Assembly: GCA_024398435.1 (NCBI GenBank)
Contig: JAKSJD010000003.1
Coordinates: 1-64,000 of the forward strand
Length of the DNA: 64,000 bases
Source of the DNA: Bacteroidaceae bacterium
GTDB lineage: Bacteria > Bacteroidota > Bacteroidia > Bacteroidales > Bacteroidaceae
Reading direction: 5' to 3'
Below are positions 24,060 through 33,990 of this stretch, in pieces; position 1 is the stretch's first letter; every line of letters starts with the position of its first letter. The translations under genes were made by a program, and so were the position numbers. A model generated the notes under the pieces. That model saw nothing but the letters and a program-made list of their open reading frames with translations. It had not been told where the DNA came from and searched no databases.

Positions 24060-25529
24060 ATGATTACATTCGTAGTGTCTTTGGTACTCCTCGTATTGGG
24101 GTATCTGTTATACGGCCGCTTGGTGGAAAAGATTTTCTGCCCCGACCCTGAGCGTACAACTCCAGGTTATACGCAGCGCGACGGAGTCGACTATTTGCCG
24201 ATGTCCACATGGCGCGTGTTCCTCATTCAGTTTTTGAACATTGCCGGAACCGGTCCTATCTTTGGTGCCATCCTTGGTATCATGTTCGGTCCTGCTGCCT
24301 ACTTATGGATTGTTCTTGGATGCATCTTCGGTGGTGCAGTACACGACTACCTAACAGGAATGATTTCCATCCGCAAGAACGGAGCCAGTTTGCCTGAAAT
24401 CGTGGGCGACGAACTTGGAAATGTGGCCCGCATAGCATTGCGTGTACTCTCGCTCATATTGTTGGTGCTCGTGGGTGCTGTGTTTGCTCGAACTCCAGCC
24501 GACTTGATTGCTGGAATGACTCCAGACGGGTGGGGAATGTTCAACACTGGCTTGTTCTGGCTCATCATCATCGTAGTGTATTACATCCTTGCAACCTTGT
24601 TGCCAATTGATAAGCTCATTGGCCGAATCTATCCTCTCTTCGGACTTGCCTTGCTCATCATGGCAGTAGGTATCTGCTACGGAATATTTGCATACGGACA
24701 GGGAATCCCAGAAATCACGGAGGCCTTCACCAATCATCATCCTTCGGCTGAGAGTCTGCCTCTCTTCCCTTGCATATGTACAACCATCGCATGCGGTGCG
24801 GTCAGTGGATTCCACTCAACTCAGAGTCCGCTCATGGCCCGTTGCATCGAGAACGAAAAATATGGCAGGAAGGTGTTTTATGGCGCAATGATAACTGAAG
24901 GTATCGTGGCCTTGATTTGGGCTGCAGGTGCTATCGCATTCGCCAATTCATTCGATGCTGCCGGAGCAACTCCTTACGAGAAACTCCTCAACATAATGAC
25001 GGAAAACGGTGCTCACAGTGCCAACCCAGCCGTATTGGTCGACTTGGTTTGCAAGAGTTGGCTCGGAGTGGTCGGTTCGATTCTTGCTGTATTGGGTGTT
25101 GTCGCAGCACCTATCACATCAGGTGATACAGCATTCCGCAGTGCCCGCCTTATCATCTCCGACTTCCTCCATCTGAAACAAGAGAAGATACTCAACCGCC
25201 TTGTGCTTGCCATTCCTATCTTCGTGTTTGCTATTGCGTTGTTCTTCATCGACTTCCAGGTACTTTGGAGATATTTCGCATGGTTTAACCAGACCTTGGC
25301 TTGCGTGGCCTTGTGGACATTTGCCGTATGGCTCAGCAAACAGAAGAAGAACTTCTACATCTGTTTGGTTCCAGCGTTGTTCATGAGTTTGGTGAGTGTC
25401 ACCTACATATGCATTGCTCCTGAAGGATTTGAACTTCCTTACACATTGAGCTACTGCATAGGTGGAATCGTAACATGTGGACTCTTAATTTGGTTTATTG
25501 TATGGCAAAATCGACTTGGCTCCCGATAG
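24060..25529 (+). CDS. cstA: Carbon starvation protein CstA family transporter
   Basis: 489 aa from ATG at 24060. An upstream in-frame extension would translate the heptamer tract and lies before the promoter. The family signature is present (QFLNIAGTGPIFGAILG, then GGAVHDYLTGMISIR), as are FHSTQSPLMARC and SGDTAFRSARLI. It has about 13-14 membrane segments. It is shorter than E. coli CstA (701 aa), as in other Bacteroidales members. CstA-family proteins import peptides or pyruvate on carbon limitation. The small membrane gene after it overlaps by 28 bp. Confidence 0.92.
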   Translation: MITFVVSLVLLVLGYLLYGRLVEKIFCPDPERTTPGYTQRDGVDYLPMSTWRVFLIQFLNIAGTGPIFGAILGIMFGPAAYLWIVLGCIFGGAVHDYLTGMISIRKNGASLPEIVGDELGNVARIALRVLSLILLVLVGAVFARTPADLIAGMTPDGWGMFNTGLFWLIIIVVYYILATLLPIDKLIGRIYPLFGLALLIMAVGICYGIFAYGQGIPEITEAFTNHHPSAESLPLFPCICTTIACGAVSGFHSTQSPLMARCIENEKYGRKVFYGAMITEGIVALIWAAGAIAFANSFDAAGATPYEKLLNIMTENGAHSANPAVLVDLVCKSWLGVVGSILAVLGVVAAPITSGDTAFRSARLIISDFLHLKQEKILNRLVLAIPIFVFAIALFFIDFQVLWRYFAWFNQTLACVALWTFAVWLSKQKKNFYICLVPALFMSLVSVTYICIAPEGFELPYTLSYCIGGIVTCGLLIWFIVWQNRLGSR

Positions 25530-25681
25530 CTCTCTTGCTTGCAGGCGGTGCATTCTATGTGTACGACGGAATGGAATATAATTCATGGATGAAGAACCTT
25601 CCGCTGATGATCGTGGATGTGCTGATTGTTGCCGCCTTGTTTTGGGCGTTGAGAAAGAAAGAACAGTATAGGAGGAAGTAA
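25502..25681 (+). CDS. Small membrane protein overlapping cstA
   Basis: 59 aa from ATG at 25502, overlapping the last 28 bp of cstA in another frame. It has two hydrophobic segments (WLPIALLLAGGAFYVYDG near 6-23, and LPLMIVDVLIVAALFWAL near 33-50) and a basic tail (RKKEQYRRK). No family is recognised. The overlap suggests coupled translation and a possible role as an accessory subunit of the transporter. Confidence 0.6.
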   Translation: MAKSTWLPIALLLAGGAFYVYDGMEYNSWMKNLPLMIVDVLIVAALFWALRKKEQYRRK

Positions 25682-25693
25682 CCTCCTTAACGG

Positions 25694-25742
25694 TTAATGA
25701 TTAATGATTGATGATTGATGGTTAGGGATTACGGATTATGAA
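25694..25742. repeat. 7-bp period tract, seven units
   Basis: TTAATGA, TTAATGA, TTGATGA, TTGATGG, TTAGGGA, TTACGGA, TTATGAA run without a gap. They lie between the small membrane protein and the beta-barrel gene. Confidence 0.85.
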
Positions 25743-25763
25743 ATAAAATAATTGTAAAAACAA

Positions 25764-26252
25764 ATGAATATGAAAAGAATGATTTTAGCAGTGTTGCTCG
25801 TGATGACTACAGCAACAAGCATGTTCGCTCAGTTTGAGCAGGGAAAGAAGTATGTAAACGCATCACTGACAGGACTCGACCTTTCGTTCAGCGACTTGAA
25901 GGACGTTGCCCTCGGACTTGATGCAAATGCAGGATATTTTCTTGAGCAAGATATTATGTTGCTTGCCAATGTGGGTTTCGACGCAAGCAATTCTGATATC
26001 AACGATTTCCATCTTGGAGCAAAGGCACGCTACTATATCGAGCAGAACGGATTGTTCCTCGGTGCGGGCGTTCAGTATCTCCATATGAAGAAGAATATCA
26101 ACGACGTGCAGCTCACTCCTGAGGTTGGCTATTGCTATTTCCTCAACCAGTACATCACTGTCGAACCTTCGCTCTATTTTGATATGAGTCTGTCCGACTT
26201 CAGCCATCAGAGCAAGGTAGGCCTCAAGGTGGGTGTCGGTATTTACTTCTAA
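25764..26252 (+). CDS. Outer membrane beta-barrel protein
   Basis: 162 aa. A signal peptide (MILAVLLVMTTATSMFAQ) is followed by alternating short amphipathic strands such as GKKYVNASLTGLDLSF, ARYYIEQNGLFLGAGVQYLH and a C-terminal strand SKVGLKVGVGIYF ending in an aromatic residue, as expected for an OmpW/OprF-like barrel with eight strands. The function is unknown. A second ATG two codons on (25770) is also possible. A terminator follows. Confidence 0.75.
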   Translation: MNMKRMILAVLLVMTTATSMFAQFEQGKKYVNASLTGLDLSFSDLKDVALGLDANAGYFLEQDIMLLANVGFDASNSDINDFHLGAKARYYIEQNGLFLGAGVQYLHMKKNINDVQLTPEVGYCYFLNQYITVEPSLYFDMSLSDFSHQSKVGLKVGVGIYF

Positions 26253-26266
26253 CAAGAATTTGATAC

Positions 26267-26330
26267 AGGAGGGCTTTGTCCTGACGATCCACACCTTATC
26301 ACTACTGTGAAGGTCAGGTTCTCCTTTTCT
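26267..26330 (+). terminator. Terminator of the beta-barrel gene
   Basis: AGGAG (26267-26271) with CTCCT (26321-26325) outside CCTGAC (26280-26285) with GTCAGG (26313-26318), followed by TTTTCTT. Confidence 0.6.
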
Positions 26331-26334
26331 TGAA

Positions 26335-26371
26335 TAAAAACAGTGCGGGAGCAGATTTCTCTGTTCCCGCA
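26335..26371 (-). terminator. Terminator of the minus-strand 26440-26862 gene
   Basis: TGCGGGAACAGA/TCTGCTCCCGCA on the minus strand is a 12-bp stem with one wobble pair and a TTTTTAT run after it. Confidence 0.75.
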
Positions 26372-26439
26372 TTGCCATTTAATAACTACCTAAAATATAT
26401 GTTCAAACCTAACCTGTTTAACTTTCAACTATCAGATGA

Positions 26440-26862
26440 TTAGAACTTGATGAGGCTCTTGAGAGCAGCTGCAACGTCCTTACCACTGAGTGTGTTGCCA
26501 TTTATGTTGATGTTGGCATTGTGTTCTACATTGAAGATGAAGAACTGAAGTTCAGGGAATGTAAGTTCGTACTGGCACTCGTAGTAGTTTACCTTTCTTG
26601 TCTTAGGCATAACTGAGATGTTGCCTTCGTCGAATGACTTCTCCATCACATTTATTCCGAATGGGTTGATTACGTCGAAATTGAAATCTACCTCGTTCTT
26701 AGATTCTTCGATGATGCTGATGATACACTTGTGGGTTTGTGGGTTGAAACCAAGACCTATTTCCACGTTGTCGTTTACTGGTGTGAAATACACTGTACTG
26801 CTTTGAGCTGATGCACTAACTGCGATGATTGCGCTTACTAAAACTGCTAAAATCTTTTTCAT
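26440..26862 (-). CDS. Small secreted protein of unknown function
   Basis: 140 aa with a signal peptide (MKKILAVLVSAIIAVSASAQ). The mature part is rich in beta-strand-like segments (VYFTPVNDNVEIGLGFN, KCIISIIEE, KVNYYECQYELTFPEL) and ends GKDVAAALKSLIKF. No family recognised. It has its own -7 box (26926-26933) and terminator. Confidence 0.65.
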   Translation of the reverse strand: MKKILAVLVSAIIAVSASAQSSTVYFTPVNDNVEIGLGFNPQTHKCIISIIEESKNEVDFNFDVINPFGINVMEKSFDEGNISVMPKTRKVNYYECQYELTFPELQFFIFNVEHNANININGNTLSGKDVAAALKSLIKF

Positions 26863-26925
26863 TTTCTTTCTGTTTTTTTATTGTTATTATTTAGTTTAAT
26901 TCGTCGTTCTTTTGTTTTGACGCTG

Positions 26926-26933
26926 CAAAGGTA
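26926..26933 (-). promoter_or_regulatory. -7 box of the small secreted protein gene
   Basis: TACCTTTG on the minus strand, 63 bp before the start codon at 26862. Confidence 0.5.
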
Positions 26934-27056
26934 CGCACATTCTGTAAGGTGGCAAAAATTCTTTCCCTAAACCGTGGTGGATGTTTTTCTATAAAAAATA
27001 GGTGTTTTCCCAATTAAACCTTTTTTATTACTTTTGTTCGTAGGTATGAACACATG

Positions 27057-27089
27057 AAAATGCCCCGCAGTCATTTGGCTGCAGGGCAT
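27057..27089 (-). terminator. Terminator of the M64 peptidase gene
   Basis: Arms ATGCCCTGCAG and CTGCGGGGCAT form an 11-bp stem on the minus strand, with one G-U pair, followed by TTTTC. On the plus strand the same site is a C-A mismatch, which supports minus-strand use. A CCACACATTATTATA element lies between the stop codon and the hairpin (27095-27122). Confidence 0.8.
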
Positions 27090-27124
27090 CTTTCATATAT
27101 ATATTATATTATAATAATGTGTGG

Positions 27125-28930
27125 CTATTGTCGGTTCATTCCTTGGTCGAACAACTTCTTGGCCTCTGGAACAACCTCAAAGATTGCTGTTGTTTCGTCG
27201 CCTTCAGCAAAAACAACCTTTGAGAAGTTGCCCTGACCGAATGCAGCATTCAGCATACTTTCCTTACCGTTGTTGATGCGGAACTTCTGATGACTTCCAC
27301 CGATAGGAAGACGATCAGGATGGACATCACTTGTAATAAGCTGTGGGTTCTGCTGGCGAAGACGCTTCACGATGTCAGCAAACTGATTCTTGTTGATCTT
27401 GATTGTTTTGTTGAGGAAAGTAGTTGTGGCATTGCCTACGACAACCTTAACCGACTTCTCGTTGGCACTGACACTCCATTTGCGATAATATTGTGGAGAT
27501 ACAGTTCCGCTCGTATAGTCGGTTTCAATGCTCTTTACCTCGTTCCATTGATTTTCTGTAAGTGATGACATTTTACTTCCTGTATAGAAATCCGTGATTC
27601 CGATGATGGCACGAGTGCAGACAGGACAGAAATCCTCCACTTCGTTTACCTTCATTCGGCATTCCTGGGCAGGACGGTAAGCTCCCTTTGTCTGATAGCC
27701 AGCACCCTCAAACACTCCCACAATCTGTGTGAGTTCGTTGAGGCTCTTTCGTGTGCCTGCCTTTGATTCGGTATCTGTAGGACGGATGGCACGGCCATTC
27801 TCGTCGTTCACGGTAGTAGGAATCTTTGTGCCCTTTGGCAGAAGGTCCTTCCATTTCGAGTCGAAGTCCTTCAATGTAGTTATATTTGGTTCCCATGGTT
27901 CGGTATCAGCAGGATACCATATGGCATGACTGTCACCATAGGCATATTCATCGGCAAGTCCGGCATAGGAATGACCGAACTCGTGGACAAGCACTTGCTT
28001 GAATGTAGGATGGTCGGAAGTCGTGCACATCCATTGGTTGTAGATTCCGCCACCACCATAAAGACCTGAATTGATAAGCACGATAATATGTTCGAAAGGA
28101 ATTCCTGTGAGAAGATCGAACAGATGGTGAACCTCAGAAGTCGTGAGATAACGATCGGTATAGAATGTGTCGTAATGGCTGTTGAGGGCCGTGTCGTGCC
28201 ATACGTTGTTGTGAGGAACGGAAGGTCCGCTCTCTTTGGATTCAGCTCCAACGGCAATCACGTTGAAGCGGGATTTCATGCTCTTGAATGGCTCGTGGCT
28301 GAACATGGCATCGGCAGCTCTCTGACAATCGGAATAGAACTTATCCATTTCGGCCTCCGTGTAGCCTTCGGCAACAATGGCAATATCCACACAATCAGCT
28401 GGACGACCATTATACATGATATACTTGTTTGGGTTTGGCGAACGACTTTGATTGTCGCGGATAAGGATGTCCTTAGGGTCGACAAAATGAGTCATTGTAC
28501 TGGTCACTTGGTTGTGGTTGTCGGTAAGGGTGACGCGCACGTCAACTGGATTCTTTGGGAAAGGAATCAGATAACTTGCCTCGAAAGCACGCAACATCTT
28601 TGTAGCCTCGAGTTCGTTCTGCCATTCCTGGAAGAGGGTAGAGAACGTGTGGACAAAGAGCAGGCGACCAGTCGCATGGTCGAACACATTGATTTGTCCG
28701 TTTCCACGAAGGTAGGTCTCGTCCAATCGGGTACGACGACCTGCCCACATTGGTTCTTTGTAGAGTTGTTCGAGTTGGATGTATTGGTGGGCGCTGTCGC
28801 CTCCCATGATATAGTCCATACGAAGGGCAGTGGATTCAAACCACTCTTCATATACGATTCCATCGGCTGCCATAGCTGAAAAACTGAGGCAAAGAACCGA
28901 AACAAGAAGTGTGAGAGTTTTCTTTATCAT
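27125..28930 (-). CDS. M64 family metallopeptidase (IgA peptidase M64), secreted
   Basis: 601 aa with a signal peptide (TLTLLVSVLCLSFSAMA). The zinc site is HEFGH at residues 316-320 followed by SYAGLADEYAYG, the M64 signature. The N-terminal part carries a beta-rich prodomain (M64N type) with FLHTFSTLFQEWQNELEA-like features near residues 70-90. M64 includes immunoglobulin A peptidases, but most Bacteroidales members have no proven substrate, so cleavage of IgA is only a possibility. It lies 19 bp downstream of uvrA, so read-through transcription is likely. Confidence 0.9.
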   Translation of the reverse strand: MIKKTLTLLVSVLCLSFSAMAADGIVYEEWFESTALRMDYIMGGDSAHQYIQLEQLYKEPMWAGRRTRLDETYLRGNGQINVFDHATGRLLFVHTFSTLFQEWQNELEATKMLRAFEASYLIPFPKNPVDVRVTLTDNHNQVTSTMTHFVDPKDILIRDNQSRSPNPNKYIMYNGRPADCVDIAIVAEGYTEAEMDKFYSDCQRAADAMFSHEPFKSMKSRFNVIAVGAESKESGPSVPHNNVWHDTALNSHYDTFYTDRYLTTSEVHHLFDLLTGIPFEHIIVLINSGLYGGGGIYNQWMCTTSDHPTFKQVLVHEFGHSYAGLADEYAYGDSHAIWYPADTEPWEPNITTLKDFDSKWKDLLPKGTKIPTTVNDENGRAIRPTDTESKAGTRKSLNELTQIVGVFEGAGYQTKGAYRPAQECRMKVNEVEDFCPVCTRAIIGITDFYTGSKMSSLTENQWNEVKSIETDYTSGTVSPQYYRKWSVSANEKSVKVVVGNATTTFLNKTIKINKNQFADIVKRLRQQNPQLITSDVHPDRLPIGGSHQKFRINNGKESMLNAAFGQGNFSKVVFAEGDETTAIFEVVPEAKKLFDQGMNRQ

Positions 28931-28949
28931 TTCTTTAGTGATTAGGTTG

Positions 28950-31715
28950 TTATTTCTTTCGAAGATAAGGCTTCAGAGCTTTTGCTGTATAGCTGCCTTT
29001 CTGTTTTACGAGTTCTTCTGGAGTACCGGCAAACACAAGGTATCCGCCATTCTCTCCACCTTCCGGACCGAGGTCGATAATGTGGTCGGCACTCTTTATC
29101 ATCTCCATATTGTGCTCGATGATGAGGATAGTGTGGCCACGAGTGATGAGAGCCTGGAAAGCGTTGAGGAGTTTCTTGAGGTCGTGGAAATGAAGTCCGG
29201 TTGTAGGTTCGTCGAAGATAAACATCGTAGGAGTAGACTTTTCCTGACTAAGATAATATGCGAGTTTTACGCGTTGGTTCTCACCGCCTGAAAGTGTGGA
29301 AGAACTCTGTCCCAACTTGATATATCCCAAACCTACGTCCTGCAGAGGCTTCAACTTCTGAACAATCTTCTTCTGTCCGTGTTCGCCAAAGAACTCGACA
29401 GCCATATTGACCGTAAGATTAAGAATGTCGTGAATGTTCTTGTCGTGGAACTTAACCTCCAGAATATCATTCTTGAAGCGCTTGCCGTGACAGGATTCGC
29501 ATTCCATAATCAAATCGTTCATGAACTGCATCTCCACTCTTACAGTGCCTTCGCCTTTGCATTCCTCGCATCGTCCGCCTTCTGTATTGAACGAGAAGTA
29601 TTGTGCCGTGTAGCCCATCTGCTTGGCAAGTTGCTGCTGCGCCATAAGTTTGCGGATATCATCGTAGGCACCTATATAAGTCACAGGATTGCTTCGGGTG
29701 GAAGTTCCGATAGGATTCTGGTCGACAAACTCTATATTCTTTACCATATCCACGTCGCCGTCGAGACCAACAAACTGACCTGGGCGGTCGCATACTCTGT
29801 CCATTTGGCGCATCATGGCACGATAGAATATATCTCGGATAAGAGTTGACTTACCGCTTCCGCTCACACCAGTGACTACTGTCATCACATTGAGTGGAAT
29901 CTTCACGTCGATGCCTTTGAGGTTGTTCTCGCGGGCACATTTGATGAGTATGTAGTTGTTCCAAGGTCGGCGACTGCCAGGAACAGGAATAATCTCTTTG
30001 TGTGTGAGGAAATCGAGAGTGTGGGATGAAACTGATTCTGCAGCATCCTTGTCTGCCGTTTCAAACGACCCCGCCCATACCACATTGCCTCCAAGTCGGC
30101 CAGCATCGGGACCTATATCTATAATGTAATCGGCTGCACGAATGATTTCCTCATCGTGTTCCACCACAACAACAGTGTTGCCTAGGTCGCGAAGGTCCTT
30201 CAATACCTGAATAAGTTGTTGGGTGTCGCGACTGTGAAGGCCGATACTTGGTTCGTCGAGTATGTAAAGACTTCCGACAAGACTGCTTCCGAGACTTGTT
30301 GCCAGATTGATTCTCTGACTTTCACCACCAGAAAGGGTGTTGCTGAGACGGTTGAGTGTGAGGTAGGAGAGGCCTACTTCCACAAGGAACTGAAGGCGAC
30401 TCTTGATTTCAACAATCAATCTATCGGCAATGTGAGCATCGTGTTCGGATAGTTTTATCTTCGTGAAGAAGTCGTAAAGTTGATTGATTGGCATTTCAAC
30501 CAATTCGGTAATGTTCTTACCGTCAATCTGAACGTATGTTGCTTCCTTCTTCAGTCGCGAACCATGACACACAGGGCAAGTGGTCTTTCCACGATAACGG
30601 GCAAGCATCACACGATATTGAATCTTGTATTGGTTCTCTGTGAGCATGTCGAAGAAGCGGTCGATACTGACGCTTTCGCCCTTTCCCGTCTTTCCTTCCT
30701 CTCCATGCCAGAGGTAGTCTTTTTGTTCTTGTGTGAGTTGGTAGTAGGGCGTGAAGATAGGGAAGTTGTGCTTCGGAGCTCTTCGGCAGAACTCGTTCTT
30801 CCATTCTCCCATCTTTTCTCCTCGCCAACAGAATACGGCACCATCATATACGCTCAGTTCCTGATTTGGAATGACAAGAGTTTCGTCGATTCCCACAGTC
30901 TTGCCAAAGCCCTCGCATTCTGGGCATGCTCCTACTGGCGAATTGAATGAAAAGAGGTATTCGGATGGTTCCTCGAATGTGATTCCGTCGGCCTCGAAAG
31001 CCAATGAAAACTCGTGAACGCTCGATTCCTTGCCTTCTTCGCCCAAGAACTCGAGTAGGCACTTGCCCTCGCCTTCATAGATGGCGGTTTCGCACGAATC
31101 CACCAAATGGCTTATGTTGTTCTTCTCGTCCTTCACGGTCATACGGGCAATGACGAGATAAGTCTGGCCCTTGATATCGCGAGTGCGAGAAAGACCTTGC
31201 TGAGAGTATATTTCGAGTTGTTCCTCTTTTGTTCGTCCGTTTCGGCAGATGAGAGGACAAAGAACCATGAATCGTGTACCCTCTGGATAACTCTTCATGC
31301 AATCCACCACATCTTCCGGTGTGTTTTTCCTCACTTCCTTGCCGCTGATAGGGGAGAAAGTGTGGCCCACGCGGGCAAAGAGCATGCGAAGGTAGTCGTA
31401 GATTTCGGTTGAAGTGCCAACGGTACTACGAGAATTGCGGTTGATAACCTTTTGCTCGATGGCAATAGCTGGAGGAATGCCTTCGATGAAGTCGCATTCG
31501 GGCTTGGCCATTCTTCCCATGAATTGGCGGGCATAGGTGGAAAGACTTTCAACGTATCTTCGTTGTCCCTCGGCATAGATAGTGTCGAATGCAAGCGACG
31601 ACTTTCCGCTTCCACTCACTCCTGTTATGACCACGAGCTTGTTTCTCGGAATGTCGATATTGATATTCTTGAGGTTGTTAACCCTCGCCCCTCTAATTTT
31701 TATGCTGTCGTCCAC
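28950..31715 (-). CDS. uvrA: Excinuclease ABC subunit A
   Basis: 921 aa, the damage-recognition ATPase of nucleotide excision repair. Two ABC domains are complete: GVSGSGKSS near residue 35 with LSGGESQRINLA, and GVSGSGKST near 620 with LSGGENQRVKLA. Zinc-binding cysteine pairs are visible in CPECEGFGKT, CPVCHGSRLK and CEECKGEGT...CESCHGKRF. Upstream pyrF (60 bp away) and prfA lie on the same strand, and no -7 box is seen in the short gap, so the three may be cotranscribed. Confidence 0.97.
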   Translation of the reverse strand: MDDSIKIRGARVNNLKNINIDIPRNKLVVITGVSGSGKSSLAFDTIYAEGQRRYVESLSTYARQFMGRMAKPECDFIEGIPPAIAIEQKVINRNSRSTVGTSTEIYDYLRMLFARVGHTFSPISGKEVRKNTPEDVVDCMKSYPEGTRFMVLCPLICRNGRTKEEQLEIYSQQGLSRTRDIKGQTYLVIARMTVKDEKNNISHLVDSCETAIYEGEGKCLLEFLGEEGKESSVHEFSLAFEADGITFEEPSEYLFSFNSPVGACPECEGFGKTVGIDETLVIPNQELSVYDGAVFCWRGEKMGEWKNEFCRRAPKHNFPIFTPYYQLTQEQKDYLWHGEEGKTGKGESVSIDRFFDMLTENQYKIQYRVMLARYRGKTTCPVCHGSRLKKEATYVQIDGKNITELVEMPINQLYDFFTKIKLSEHDAHIADRLIVEIKSRLQFLVEVGLSYLTLNRLSNTLSGGESQRINLATSLGSSLVGSLYILDEPSIGLHSRDTQQLIQVLKDLRDLGNTVVVVEHDEEIIRAADYIIDIGPDAGRLGGNVVWAGSFETADKDAAESVSSHTLDFLTHKEIIPVPGSRRPWNNYILIKCARENNLKGIDVKIPLNVMTVVTGVSGSGKSTLIRDIFYRAMMRQMDRVCDRPGQFVGLDGDVDMVKNIEFVDQNPIGTSTRSNPVTYIGAYDDIRKLMAQQQLAKQMGYTAQYFSFNTEGGRCEECKGEGTVRVEMQFMNDLIMECESCHGKRFKNDILEVKFHDKNIHDILNLTVNMAVEFFGEHGQKKIVQKLKPLQDVGLGYIKLGQSSSTLSGGENQRVKLAYYLSQEKSTPTMFIFDEPTTGLHFHDLKKLLNAFQALITRGHTILIIEHNMEMIKSADHIIDLGPEGGENGGYLVFAGTPEELVKQKGSYTAKALKPYLRKK

Positions 31716-31775
31716 TATCTCCTATTTTTGTATTATTTGATTTTGTTTGCTTTGAAAGTCGCCCCTCGGGGAGAT

Positions 31776-32597
31776 TTATAGGGGTCTTAGCAATGCCTCC
31801 ATCTGCATCTGTACTTCCTTTGCCTTTTCGGCAGCCACTTCGGCAAAGCGCTCGGATGAGTCGGCATAGATGATGGCACGACTTGAATTGACGATAAGTC
31901 CGCAATCGTCAGTCATTCCATACTTGCAAACCTCTTCAAGGCTTCCGCCCTGAGCACCGATTCCTGGTACAAGAAGGAAACTTGTTGGAGCGATCTTTCG
32001 GATGTCCTCAAACATTCGGCCTTGGGTAGCACCCACAACATACATCATCTGTTCGTCGGTTGCCCATTCCTGACTCTTGCGAAGAACCTTCTCGAAGAGA
32101 GGCATACCATCGGCATCTTGAGTGAACTGGAAGTCCTGACTGCCCTTATTGCTTGTGAGGGCAAGGAGTACGACCCATTTTCCTTCGTATCCAAGGAATG
32201 GAGTGACACTGTCCTCTCCCATATAAGGAGCCACAGTAAGGGCATCGATATTTAGCTGCTCGAAGAAGCAACGGGCATACATCTTGCTTGTGTTTCCAAT
32301 GTCGCCACGCTTTGCATCAGCAATGATGAGGTGGTGAGGATAGTTCTCCTGCAAGTATTTGATTGTCTTCTCAAATGCAATCCAACCCTCAACACCATAA
32401 CACTCATAGAATGCAAGGTTTGGCTTGAAAGCCACACAATAAGGAGCAGTGGCATCGATGATGGCCTTGTTGAATGTGAAGATTGGGTCGTCGGCATCCT
32501 TCAGATGCTGAGGAATCTTATTTATATCGGTGTCGAGACCAACGCAAAGGAAGGTCTTCTTCTCACGAATCTGCTGAATGAGTTCCTGTCTTGTCAT
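31776..32597 (-). CDS. pyrF: Orotidine 5'-phosphate decarboxylase, type 2
   Basis: 273 aa, the length of the longer type 2 subfamily. Catalytic residues are in the [15 protein letters not shown] motif, and the N-terminus [14 protein letters not shown] and the VPGIGAQGG segment bind substrate phosphate. It makes UMP from OMP, the last step of pyrimidine synthesis. It lies 56 bp after prfA, separated by a short-period repeat. Confidence 0.95.
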   Translation of the reverse strand: MTRQELIQQIREKKTFLCVGLDTDINKIPQHLKDADDPIFTFNKAIIDATAPYCVAFKPNLAFYECYGVEGWIAFEKTIKYLQENYPHHLIIADAKRGDIGNTSKMYARCFFEQLNIDALTVAPYMGEDSVTPFLGYEGKWVVLLALTSNKGSQDFQFTQDADGMPLFEKVLRKSQEWATDEQMMYVVGATQGRMFEDIRKIAPTSFLLVPGIGAQGGSLEEVCKYGMTDDCGLIVNSSRAIIYADSSERFAEVAAEKAKEVQMQMEALLRPL

Positions 32598-32653
32598 CTT
32601 TTATAACTTTTCTAACTCTTATAACTTTTGCACTTTTATAACTTTTCTAACCT
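32598..32653. repeat. Short-period tract between prfA and pyrF
   Basis: ATAACTTTTCTAAC-type units recur about every 17-18 bp (with a 9-bp sub-period) across the whole gap. The reverse strand resembles the AAGTGCAAGAGTTA tract at 56707-56750. Confidence 0.6.
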
Positions 32654-33766
32654 TTACAACTCTGCATCCTTGAGTCGTTCTGCATTTTCGGCCACGATAA
32701 GATGGTCGATACAATCCTGAATATCTCCGTCCATGAAGGCGGCAAGATTATAGATGGTGTAGTTGATGCGGTGGTCGGTGATTCGGCCCTGAGGATAGTT
32801 GTAGGTACGAATCTTAGCCGAGCGGTCGCCCGTGCTTACCATAGTCTTTCTTCGACTTGCAATGTCGTCGATATATTTCTGGTGCTCGCGGTCGTAGATG
32901 AAAGTGCGAAGGCGGGCAAGAGCACGCTCCTTGTTTTTTGGTTGGTCGCGTGTTTCGGTACATTCCACGAGGATTTCCTCCTCGATTCCGGTATTTGGAT
33001 TTCTCCACATATAGCGGGCACGAACTCCCGATTCCACCTTGTTCACATTCTGACCACCGGCTCCACTGCTTCGGAATGTATCCCATTTGATGGCACCTTC
33101 GTTGATTTCCACGTCGAATGCATCGGCTTCTGGAAGAACGGCAACGGTAGAGGCACTCGTATGAACACGGCCTTGGGTTTCGGTCACTGGTACTCTCTGA
33201 ACGCGATGAACGCCTGATTCGTATTTGAGGATTCCGTAAACGCCTTCACCAGTCACGTTGAAGATGATTTCCTTGTAGCCACCCGAAGCTCCTTCGGAGA
33301 AGCTCGAAACCACTACCTTCCAACCTTTCTGCTCGCAATATTTGCTGTACATGCGGAACAGGTCGCCTGCAAACAGGGCAGCTTCATCGCCTCCCGTGCC
33401 GCCACGAATCTCCATCACGACGTTCTTTCCGTCTTCTGGATCAGCCGGAACCAAGAGGAGTTTGATTTCCTCTTCAAGTTCGGGGATTCGCTTTTCAGCC
33501 AGTGCCAGTTCCTCACGCGCCATTTCCTTCATTTCGGGGTCGTCCTCCATCTGAATCATCTCGCGGGCCTCCTCGGCATTTTTCATACATTGGATATACT
33601 CCTTGCGAGCATTCATGATGTCGCCAAGCTCCTTATATTCCTTTGTGAGCTTAACGTATCGCTTTTGGTCACCAATCACATTTGGGTCGGTAATTAGGGT
33701 TGATACTTCCTCAAACCTGCTCACGAGCCCATCAAGTTTCTCAAGAATGTTGTTTTCTGTTGCCAC
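32654..33766 (-). CDS. prfA: Peptide chain release factor 1
   Basis: 370 aa from a GTG start at 33766 (MATENNILEKLDGLVSRFEE). A longer reading from an upstream ATG is unlikely, since the -7 box lies inside it. The catalytic GGQ is in RSSGAGGQNVNKVES (near residue 235), and the stop-recognition tripeptide PVT is in VQRVPVTETQGR, as in RF1, which reads UAA and UAG. It is the first gene of a probable prfA-pyrF-uvrA-M64 transcript. Confidence 0.95.
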   Translation of the reverse strand: MATENNILEKLDGLVSRFEEVSTLITDPNVIGDQKRYVKLTKEYKELGDIMNARKEYIQCMKNAEEAREMIQMEDDPEMKEMAREELALAEKRIPELEEEIKLLLVPADPEDGKNVVMEIRGGTGGDEAALFAGDLFRMYSKYCEQKGWKVVVSSFSEGASGGYKEIIFNVTGEGVYGILKYESGVHRVQRVPVTETQGRVHTSASTVAVLPEADAFDVEINEGAIKWDTFRSSGAGGQNVNKVESGVRARYMWRNPNTGIEEEILVECTETRDQPKNKERALARLRTFIYDREHQKYIDDIASRRKTMVSTGDRSAKIRTYNYPQGRITDHRINYTIYNLAAFMDGDIQDCIDHLIVAENAERLKDAEL

Positions 33767-33799
33767 CTTATTTATATTATATATTATTGTTTCGAACTG

Positions 33800-33807
33800 C
33801 AAAGGTA
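33800..33807 (-). promoter_or_regulatory. -7 box of prfA
   Basis: TACCTTTG on the minus strand, 33 bp before the GTG start at 33766; it settles the start. Confidence 0.6.
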
Positions 33808-33990
33808 CGAAAATTTTACGAATTACGCATTGTGTAGGGCCAGATATTTTCAATATTCGTGCTATGAAGATTATCGGCAGTAATCAGAATGCCAAATTAA
33901 GAAGTCGAATAGAGGTGGAAAACAAATTTTACGTCATTGGCTTAAAAAGCCAAAATAGCCTTGAATATTTTATCTTTTTTAAAGAAACAA

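Noticed and set aside
33767..33853. ATG-started extension of release factor 1
   Set aside because: The family N-terminus begins at the GTG at 33766, and the -7 box at 33800-33807 falls within the extension.
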